Origin: Nocardioides sp. Root240
GTDB lineage: Bacteria > Actinomycetota > Actinomycetes > Propionibacteriales > Nocardioidaceae
Assembly (NCBI RefSeq): GCF_001428825.1
Contig: NZ_LMIT01000002.1
Coordinates: forward strand, 494,737-553,232
Length of the DNA: 58,496 bases
Direction: 5' to 3'
Shown here: positions 52,706 through 58,496 of the stretch, in pieces
How positions within the stretch are numbered: the stretch's first letter is position 1
How the letters are laid out: every line of letters starts with the position of its first letter
The notes under the pieces: model-generated
The model's input: the letters and a program-made list of their open reading frames with translations, nothing else
What the model was told of the DNA's origin: nothing
The model's database searches: none
Position numbers and translations under genes: made by a program

Positions 52706-53266
52706 ATGGCTCGCGGCCGGATCATCCTGTTGAACGGCACGTCCAGCTCCGGCAAGACCAGCCTGGGTGAGGCCCTCCTCGGGCTGCTCCCGGATCCCTG
52801 GTTCCTGGTGCCGGTCGACGCCCTCGGGGCGCTGCGATCGACGGTGCACTCGCGGGAGCTCGACGACGACGAGGTCGCGGCGATGCTGCGTCGTACCCGG
52901 CTCGGGTACCACCGCGCCGTCGCCGGTCTCGCCTCCGTCGGCAATGACGTCGTCATGGACTACCCGCTCAGCGAGGCGTGGCGCCTCGACGACCTGCTCG
53001 ACGTCCTCGACGGGTACGACGTCACCCTCGTCGACGTCCGCTGCGATCCTGCCGAGCTCGAGCGCCGCGAGCGTGCCCGAGGCGACCGCCCGGTCGGCCT
53101 GGCGCGGTCGCAGGAGCTGGTGCACGCCCACGGCGACCGGGACGTCACGGTCGACACGACGCACGCGTCGGCACGGGAGTGCGCGGCGCAGGTCGTCGCG
53201 GCGATGGCGGCGCTGAGCGGCCCGAAGGCGTTCGACCGACTGCGCGCGCGACGCGCCTCCTCCTGA
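52706..53266 (+). CDS. Chloramphenicol phosphotransferase-like P-loop kinase
   Basis: 186 residues. Walker A NGTSSSGKTSLGEALL at about 10-25, then a CPT-like core (FLVPVDALGAL, DYPLSEAWRLDDLL, VRCDPAELERRERARGDR). CPT relatives phosphorylate small molecules such as antibiotics; the true substrate is unknown. ATG 52706 is six bases after TACGGT, predicting leaderless mRNA. It is convergent with echA19; the two stop codons abut with no gap. Confidence 0.8.
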   Translation: MARGRIILLNGTSSSGKTSLGEALLGLLPDPWFLVPVDALGALRSTVHSRELDDDEVAAMLRRTRLGYHRAVAGLASVGNDVVMDYPLSEAWRLDDLLDVLDGYDVTLVDVRCDPAELERRERARGDRPVGLARSQELVHAHGDRDVTVDTTHASARECAAQVVAAMAALSGPKAFDRLRARRASS

Positions 53267-54049
53267 TCAGCGCCCCTGGAACTGCGGAGCCCGCTTCTCC
53301 AGGAAGGCCCGCGGGCCCTCCTTGGCGTCGGCGGAGGAGAACACGGCGGCGCCGACCTTGGCGTCGTCGGCCCAGCAGTCCTCCTCGTGCTTGCCCTCGG
53401 AGTCGCGCATCGTCCGGAGGATCGCCTGCACCGCGAGCGGCCCGTTGGCGGCGACCATGTCGGCGAGCTGGTGGGCCTTGGCGAGCGCCTGGCCGTCCGG
53501 TACGACGTGTCCGATCAGCCCCAGCTCCTTGGCCTCCGGCGCGAGCAGGGTGCGGCCGGTCAGCAGCAGCTCGGCGGCGACGGTGTACGGGATCTGGCGG
53601 GGGAGTCGGACGGCGGAGCCGCCCATCGGGTAGAGGGACCAGCGGGCCTCGGCGACACCGAACTTGGCCGACTCGCCGGCGACGCGGATGTCGGTGCCCT
53701 GCAGGATCTCGGTGCCGCCGGCGATCGCGGGGCCCTCGACGGCGGCGATCAGCGGCTTGGTGAGCCGGAAGCCCTTGAGCAGGCCCTTGATGACGGTCGG
53801 GTCGTACTCGCCGGACTCGAAGCTCTCCGACGGCGGCTTCTCGTCGGCCTTCTGCAGGTCCATGCCCGCGCAGAAGTAGCCGCCGGCGCCGGTGAGGATG
53901 CAGACCCGGATCTCCGGGTCCTCGTTCACGCGGTCCCACGCGTCCTCCATGATCCGCAGCATCTCCGAGGAGAGTGCGTTGCGCCGCTCGGGGCGGTTCA
54001 TGGTGACGACCAGCTTGTGGCCGTCCTGCTCGACGAGGCAATCACTCAT
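53267..54049 (-). CDS. echA19: Steroid enoyl-CoA hydratase EchA19
   Basis: 260 residues, crotonase fold. [13 protein letters not shown] near 58-70 gives the oxyanion region and [19 protein letters not shown] near 100-118 the second loop. EchA19 hydrates enoyl-CoA intermediates of the cholesterol side chain. ATG 54049 is preferred: TAGCGT lies seven bases upstream, and the GTG at 54058 falls inside that -10. It is divergent from fadD19 with a KstR-type box between, as Rv3516/Rv3515c. Confidence 0.86.
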   Translation of the reverse strand: MSDCLVEQDGHKLVVTMNRPERRNALSSEMLRIMEDAWDRVNEDPEIRVCILTGAGGYFCAGMDLQKADEKPPSESFESGEYDPTVIKGLLKGFRLTKPLIAAVEGPAIAGGTEILQGTDIRVAGESAKFGVAEARWSLYPMGGSAVRLPRQIPYTVAAELLLTGRTLLAPEAKELGLIGHVVPDGQALAKAHQLADMVAANGPLAVQAILRTMRDSEGKHEEDCWADDAKVGAAVFSSADAKEGPRAFLEKRAPQFQGR

Positions 54050-54056
54050 GTGAACC

Positions 54057-54089
54057 ACGCTAGCGAAAAAGTGAAACGTGTTCTAGTCT
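54057..54089. promoter_or_regulatory. KstR-type operator with divergent -10s, echA19 / fadD19
   Basis: TGAAACGTGTTCTA at 54072-54085, within AAAGTGAAACGTGTTCT (54068-54084), nearly the same as the repeat at 44506. TAGTCT (54084-54089) overlaps it and lies six bases before the fadD19 GTG. TAGCGT (54062-54057, reverse) serves echA19. Confidence 0.75.
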
Positions 54090-54095
54090 CGCGTC

Positions 54096-55727
54096 GTGGC
54101 CCTGAACATCGCCGATCTCTTCGAACATGCCGTCGATGCCGTCCCCGAGAAGCCTGCCGTGCAGGTGGGGGACAGCGTCATCACCTTCGCCGAGCTGGAG
54201 GCCGAGTCCAACAAGCTCGCCCACTACCTCCGGTCCCAGGGCATCGGCACCGGCGACCACGTCGGTCTCTACGCCAAGAACAGCATCGAGCACGTCATCG
54301 CGCTGATCGCGATCCTCAAGGTCCGCGCCGTCTCGATCAACGTGAACTTCCGCTACGTCGCCGGCGAGCTGGAGTACCTCTTCGACAACGCCGACCTCGT
54401 GGGGCTGGTCCACGACCGGGTCTATGCGCCGCTGGTGGCCGAGGTGCTGCCGAAGGTCGCGCCGATGAAGGCGGTCGTCGCCGTACCGAACCCGTTGGAG
54501 CCCGACGACGCCAGCGGCATCGCGTCGTACGGCGGCGTGACGCTGGCCGAGGCCGTCGCCGGCCAGTCCGACGCCCGCGACTTCGGTCCGCGCAGCCCCG
54601 ACGACATCCACATCATCTACACCGGCGGCACGACCGGCTTCCCGAAGGGCGTCATGTGGCGCCACGAGGACTTCTGGCGAGTGCTCGGCGGCGGCATCGA
54701 CTTCATGACGGCCGAGCCGCTCGAGGAGTACGACCAGTCGAAGAAGGCGCTCCAGGACAGCCTGGTGACGCTCCCGCTCAGCCCGCTGATGCACGGCGGC
54801 GCGCAGGCCTCGCTGCTGATGCACCTCTTCGCCGGCCAGGTCACCATCCTCGAGCCGAAGTTCGACCCGGTCCGCACCTGGGAGCTCGTCGACAAGCACG
54901 GCGTGCAGATGCTCTTCATGACCGGCGACGCGATGGCCGTGCCGCTGATCGACGCCTACGAGGCCGGGGGCTTCGACGGGCAGACCCTGTTCGCCATCGC
55001 CTCGAGCGCCGCGATCTTCTCCAAGTCGGTGAAGGAGCGGTGGATGAAGCACTTCCCGAACGCCGTCTTCACCGACTCCGTCGGCTCGTCGGAGACCGGC
55101 TTCCAGGGCACCGGCCTGCAGGACGCCAGCGCCCTGTCGACCGACGGCCCGGTGGTCTCGATCCCGCCGACCACGGTGATCCTCGGTGACGACAACCAAA
55201 TCCTCGACCCGGTCAAGGACGTCGGCAAGGTCGGCCGCACCGCGCGCTCGGGCAACGTCCCGGTCGGCTACTACAAGGACCCCGAGAAGTCGGCGAAGAC
55301 CTTCATCGAGATCGACGGCGTCCGCTACTCCATCCCCGGCGACAACGCCCGGATCGAGGAGGGCAACCGGATCACGCTGCTGGGTCGCGGCTCGAACTGC
55401 ATCAACACCGGCGGGGAGAAGGTCTACCCCGAGGAGGTCGAGCAGGCGATCAAGGCGCACCCCGGCGTCTACGACGTGCTCGTCGTGGGCCTCCCCGACG
55501 AGAAGTACGGCCAGACCGTGGCGGCTGTGGTCGAGCAGCGTCCCGGCCACGCCGTCGAGCTGGAGGAGCTGCGCACCTTCCTGCGCGCCCACCTGTCCGG
55601 CTACAAGCTCCCGCGCGCGCTGACGATCGTCCCGGAGATCCCCCGGAACGCCACCGGCAAGGCGCAGTATCCCCGGGCCAAGGAGCTGGCCCTCCAGAGC
55701 AGCACGACCGTAGGAGCGAGCAGCTGA
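54096..55727 (+). CDS. fadD19: Steroid-CoA ligase FadD19
   Basis: 543 residues, ANL ligase: YTGGTTGFPKGVMWRHEDFW near 175-194, DSVGSSETGFQ near 327, GRGSNCINTGGEKVYPEEVE near 430 and catalytic Lys in NATGKAQYPRAK near 523. FadD19 activates sterol C26/C27 acids and is required for C24-branched sterols in Rhodococcus. GTG 54096 is six bases after TAGTCT (leaderless), so no ribosome site is expected. Cotranscribed with the 55727 gene. Confidence 0.88.
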   Translation: MALNIADLFEHAVDAVPEKPAVQVGDSVITFAELEAESNKLAHYLRSQGIGTGDHVGLYAKNSIEHVIALIAILKVRAVSINVNFRYVAGELEYLFDNADLVGLVHDRVYAPLVAEVLPKVAPMKAVVAVPNPLEPDDASGIASYGGVTLAEAVAGQSDARDFGPRSPDDIHIIYTGGTTGFPKGVMWRHEDFWRVLGGGIDFMTAEPLEEYDQSKKALQDSLVTLPLSPLMHGGAQASLLMHLFAGQVTILEPKFDPVRTWELVDKHGVQMLFMTGDAMAVPLIDAYEAGGFDGQTLFAIASSAAIFSKSVKERWMKHFPNAVFTDSVGSSETGFQGTGLQDASALSTDGPVVSIPPTTVILGDDNQILDPVKDVGKVGRTARSGNVPVGYYKDPEKSAKTFIEIDGVRYSIPGDNARIEEGNRITLLGRGSNCINTGGEKVYPEEVEQAIKAHPGVYDVLVVGLPDEKYGQTVAAVVEQRPGHAVELEELRTFLRAHLSGYKLPRALTIVPEIPRNATGKAQYPRAKELALQSSTTVGASS

Positions 55728-56833
55728 TGCGTACCCCGTTGTGCGATGCCTTCGGCATCGAGTACCCGATCTTCGCCTTCACCCCGTCCGAGCACGTCGC
55801 CGCGGCCGTGTCGCGCGCCGGCGGCCTCGGCGTGCTCGGCTGCGTCCGGTTCAACGACCCCGACGAGCTCGACCGGGTGCTGACCTGGATGGACGAGAAC
55901 ACCGACGGCAAGCCGTACGGCGTCGACGTCGTGATGCCGATGAAGGTCCCGACCGAGGGCACCTCGGCCGACCTCTCGACGTACATCCCAGACGAGCACA
56001 AGAAGTTCGTCGACGAGACGCTGCTCAAGCTCGGCGTGCCGCCGCTGCCCGAGGGCGAGGGTCGCGAGGGCGTGCTCGGCTGGCTGCACTCGATGGCCCG
56101 CTCGCACGTCGACGTCGCGCTGCAGCACCGTCCGGTGCTCATCGCCAACGCCCTCGGTACGCCGCCCACCGACGTCATCGCCGAGTGCCAGGCCGCCGGG
56201 CTGAAGGTCGCCGCGCTCGCCGGTGCGCCGAAGCACGCGCAGAGCCACGTCGCCAACGGCGTCGACATCATCATCGCCCAGGGTTACGAAGCCGGCGGCC
56301 ACACCGGCGAGATCGCCAGCATGGTGCTGACCCCGGACATCGTGGACGCGGTCGGGCCCGACGTACCCGTGCTGGGGGCGGGTGGCATCGGCTCAGGCCG
56401 CCAGATCGCTGCCTCGCTCGCGCTCGGCTCGCAGGGCGTGTGGACCGGCTCGATCTGGCTCGGCACCGAGGAGTACCGCAACCTCGCGTCCAACCAGGGC
56501 TGGGAGACCGCCTTCCTGCGCGCGACGTCGTCCGACACCGTGCGCACCCGGGTCTACACCGGCAAGCCGGCCCGGCTGCTCAAGACCAAGTGGACCGAGG
56601 CGTGGAACGAGGAGGGTGCTCCCGCGCCGTTGCCCATGCCGCTGCAGAACCTGCTCGTCGCCGACGCCCACAACCGGATCAACGCCTCCGGCGACCCCGA
56701 CGTGATCTCCATGCCGGTCGGGCAGATCGTCGGTCGCATGAACGAGGTGCGCCCGGTCGCGGAGGTCATGGCCGACCTGGTCGCCGAGTTCGAGGACACC
56801 GTCAAGAAGCTCGACGGCATCGCCGGCATCTGA
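55727..56833 (+). CDS. Nitronate monooxygenase / NAD(P)H-flavin oxidoreductase family
   Basis: 368 residues. FMN TIM barrel: start RTPLCDAFGIEYPIFAF, IIAQGYEAGGHTGEI near 184, GAGGIGSGRQIAA near 222 and LGSQGVWTGSIWL near 237. It is related to IpdC (21023) in fold only. ATG 55727 overlaps the fadD19 stop (TGATG) with AGGAG about nine bases upstream. Operon position suggests a redox step on sterol CoA esters, for example enoyl formation, but this is inference. Confidence 0.82.
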   Translation: MRTPLCDAFGIEYPIFAFTPSEHVAAAVSRAGGLGVLGCVRFNDPDELDRVLTWMDENTDGKPYGVDVVMPMKVPTEGTSADLSTYIPDEHKKFVDETLLKLGVPPLPEGEGREGVLGWLHSMARSHVDVALQHRPVLIANALGTPPTDVIAECQAAGLKVAALAGAPKHAQSHVANGVDIIIAQGYEAGGHTGEIASMVLTPDIVDAVGPDVPVLGAGGIGSGRQIAASLALGSQGVWTGSIWLGTEEYRNLASNQGWETAFLRATSSDTVRTRVYTGKPARLLKTKWTEAWNEEGAPAPLPMPLQNLLVADAHNRINASGDPDVISMPVGQIVGRMNEVRPVAEVMADLVAEFEDTVKKLDGIAGI

Positions 56834-56855
56834 CCCACGACGAGAGGGGCGGGGC

Positions 56856-58322
56856 ATGGGGGCTCTGCGGAACACCATCACCGATCCGGTACGACGCCGG
56901 GTGGTCGTGGCGCTCGCGGCGGCCACGGTCCTGATCGGCGGCACCATCGCCGCCGCCGAGGACCCGGTGGTCCCGCAGCCCGTGCCCGAGGCCAGCTGCG
57001 GCCCCGGCTCGCAGCCGGAGACCACGTCCCTCCAGGGCCGTGCCCCGAAGGCGGACTTCACCTCGGGGCGCGCCCAGCTCGGCTACACCTGCAACACCGT
57101 CGAGGTCGGCCACCACGGCTCGTCCGGCGGGTTCAAGGCGCTGCGCTACACCGACGCGCAGGGACACACCTGCGCGTTCTACGACTCGACCCGGATCCTC
57201 GGCCTCGACGTCGTGCCCAACCTGCTCAACGGGACCGGCCTGGGCGTCGTCGTCCTCGACATGGCCGACCCGGCGAAGCCGGTCAAGACGGCGAACCTGG
57301 TCACGCCGGCCATGCTGAGCCCGCACGAGTCGCTGCTGGTCAACGAGGAGCGCGGCCTGCTCGTCGGTGTGATGGGCACGCTCGCGACCGCGCCGGGCGT
57401 GCTCGACGTCTACGACGTGCGTACCGACTGCCGGAGGCCGCGGCTGCTGTCCACCACGCTGGCGGGCGTGCTCGGCCACGAGAGCGGCTTCTCCCCGGAC
57501 GGACGGACCTTCTGGACCGCCGGGGCGGCCGGCTTCACGATGACCGCGGTCGACCTCACCGAGCCGCGCCGCCCGCGCGTGCTGATGACGAAGACCGGCG
57601 TGGTCGCCCACGGGCTGCGCTTCTCCGACGACGGCGACACGATGTACGTCGCCAACATGGGAACCCCGTCCGCCAACGCGATCCTCGACAGGCCGAGCCT
57701 GCAGGTCTACGACGTCTCGCAGGTCCAGGCCCGCACGCCCGGCGCGCGGATCGCCAAGGTCGGCGAGGTCGACTGGCCCGGCATCTCGATCCCGCAGGTC
57801 GCCGAGCCGTTCCACCGCGACGGACGCGACTACGTCCTCGAGGTCGACGAGTTCACCGACTGGTTCGGCGACGGCTGGACCGTCGACTTCCAGAACAGTC
57901 CCGTCGGCGGTGCTCGGATCATCGACGTCACCGACCCGACGTCGCCGTCCCTGGTGTCCGACATCCGGCTCGAGGTGCACCAGAAGGAGAACCGCACCAA
58001 GGAGGTCATGTCCGACCCCGGCTCCGCCCTCCCGATCGGCGGCTACTCCGCGCACTACTGCTCCGTTCCGACCCGCGACGCCCCCGACCTCGCCGCCTGC
58101 TCGATGGTGGGGTCCGGCCTCCGGATCTTCGACATCAGCGACGTCGCGCACCCGGTCGAGGTCGCCTACTTCAACAAGCCGGCCAACGGCGGTGCCAGCG
58201 CCCTGTCGCAGCCGGGCTGGGACGTCGACCACGACTCGGTCTGGTTCACCGACGGCACCAGCGGGTTCTACGTCGTCCGGCTGACCAACGGTGTGGAGGA
58301 CCTGCTGCCCTCCGGTGGTTGA
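56856..58322 (+). CDS. Exported LVIVD-repeat beta-propeller protein
   Basis: 488 residues. An N-terminal signal anchor is at about 16-37 (VVVALAAATVLIGGTIAAA). The rest holds propeller-like repeats with the LVIVD signature: VVLDMADPAKPV, LDVYDVRTDCRRPRLL, TAVDLTEPRRPRVL, ARIIDVTDPTSPSLV and LRIFDISDVAHPVEVAYF. It is probably held in the envelope; function unknown. It lies 22 bases after the 55727 gene, so it may be in the fadD19 transcript. Its last codons and stop (GGT GGT TGA) coincide with the repeat at 58313. Confidence 0.8.
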   Translation: MGALRNTITDPVRRRVVVALAAATVLIGGTIAAAEDPVVPQPVPEASCGPGSQPETTSLQGRAPKADFTSGRAQLGYTCNTVEVGHHGSSGGFKALRYTDAQGHTCAFYDSTRILGLDVVPNLLNGTGLGVVVLDMADPAKPVKTANLVTPAMLSPHESLLVNEERGLLVGVMGTLATAPGVLDVYDVRTDCRRPRLLSTTLAGVLGHESGFSPDGRTFWTAGAAGFTMTAVDLTEPRRPRVLMTKTGVVAHGLRFSDDGDTMYVANMGTPSANAILDRPSLQVYDVSQVQARTPGARIAKVGEVDWPGISIPQVAEPFHRDGRDYVLEVDEFTDWFGDGWTVDFQNSPVGGARIIDVTDPTSPSLVSDIRLEVHQKENRTKEVMSDPGSALPIGGYSAHYCSVPTRDAPDLAACSMVGSGLRIFDISDVAHPVEVAYFNKPANGGASALSQPGWDVDHDSVWFTDGTSGFYVVRLTNGVEDLLPSGG

Positions 58323-58380
58323 GGTGCGAGGTGATCTCGGTGGTTGAGGTGCGAGGCGCGCCAGCGCCGAGACTCGAAAC
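58313..58380. repeat. Intergenic repeat, one full copy and one 18-base partial copy
   Basis: CGGTGGTTGAGGTGCGAG occurs at 58313-58330 (including the stop codon of the 56856 gene) and again, 25 bases later, at 58338-58355. The second copy continues GCGCGCCAGCGCC and ACTCGAAACC, with GCGC/GCGC and GGTT/AACC arms that could fold back. The reverse strand begins GGTTTCGAG and ends CCTCAACC, a layout I associate with dispersed repeats of Nocardioides genomes. A degenerate copy lies at 23754. Confidence 0.6.
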
Positions 58381-58496
58381 CTCTGGCCATGATGCTGGAA
58401 CTCCTCCTCGAGGATCCGTTGGTCGGTGGTGGCGTTTTCAAGCGGCAGCGACGAGAGGGCTGGGTGGGTGGTCGGGTCCGGCGGTCGGCGCTCGGT
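58381..58496. other. Right-edge sequence, no supported gene
   Basis: 116 bases after the repeat. Reverse frames are open to the edge and one has good codon bias, but they continue without stop into antisense of the beta-propeller gene, so no gene end can be placed. Nothing else is recognised. Confidence 0.3.

Noticed and set aside
58322..58496. Possible C-terminal end of a second HNH/DUF222 gene on the reverse strand
   Set aside because: The frame has good codon bias near the edge but runs through the repeat and on into antisense of the beta-propeller gene without a stop, so no gene end is supported.

Overview
The window is high-GC DNA with strong G/C third-position bias. Neighbouring genes often overlap by ATGA/GTGA, many starts are GTG, and many genes look leaderless. 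Gene content and repeats suggest an actinobacterium of the Nocardioidaceae type; this is inference, as there is no rRNA to confirm it. The dominant theme is sterol/steroid catabolism. Read left to right, the steroid genes follow the order of the M. tuberculosis cholesterol region from about Rv3570c down to Rv3515c (locus numbers from memory). Unrelated gene blocks interrupt this backbone.

Layout. 1-1324: partial HNH/DUF222-type gene, DUF1990 gene, two small genes. 1437-5145: KstR box and hsaA-hsaD-hsaC-hsaB (rings A/B). 5225-7115: secreted trypsin-like protease and an orphan TetR ligand-binding domain. 7045-11540: fadE33-fadE32-fadE31-fadD3. 11583-13531: MFS transporter and divergent HxlR regulator. 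13564-17337: fadE30-ipdF-kstR2-fadA6. 17399-21008: island of PilZ, GNAT and small genes. 21023-24537: echA20-ipdA-ipdB-ipdC, divergent from two SDR genes (24578-26235). 26248-27681: type II NADH dehydrogenase. 27752-30323: fadA5 and cyp125, divergent. 30418-33048: two-component system with a PepSY target. 33118-41233: transporter, GCS2-type ligase, envelope proteins, map. 41292-45624: ltp3-ltp4-DUF35 divergent from an F420-type oxidoreductase. 46143-47741: KstR-box acyl-CoA ligase. 47775-53266: HAD phosphatase, lipoprotein, 1266-residue secreted repeat protein, P-loop phosphotransferase. 53267-56833: echA19 divergent from fadD19 plus a nitronate-monooxygenase-like gene. 56856-58322: LVIVD beta-propeller, followed by a palindromic repeat.

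How the genes work together. CYP125, FadD19, EchA19, FadA5 and the Ltp3/Ltp4/DUF35 group act on the sterol side chain; FadD19 and Ltp3/4 are linked in Rhodococcus to C24-branched sterols. HsaABCD open rings A/B and release the C/D-ring acid HIP. FadD3 activates HIP, and FadE30, IpdF, IpdC, EchA20, IpdAB, FadE31-33 and FadA6 dismantle rings C/D. Seven AAC-N2-GTT (KstR-type) boxes mark the first group. Three ACCAAG-N6-CTTGGT boxes mark exactly the HIP (KstR2-type) genes, and kstR2 itself lies in that regulon.

Points of special interest: an operator whose spacer differs from the published KstR2 box; back-to-back leaderless promoters built around it; the operator core on both sides of the inserted MFS/HxlR pair; an NDH-2 gene in the slot held by ddn in mycobacteria; an intergenic repeat forming the EchA20 C-terminus; and an unrecognised giant secreted repeat protein inside the sterol cluster.
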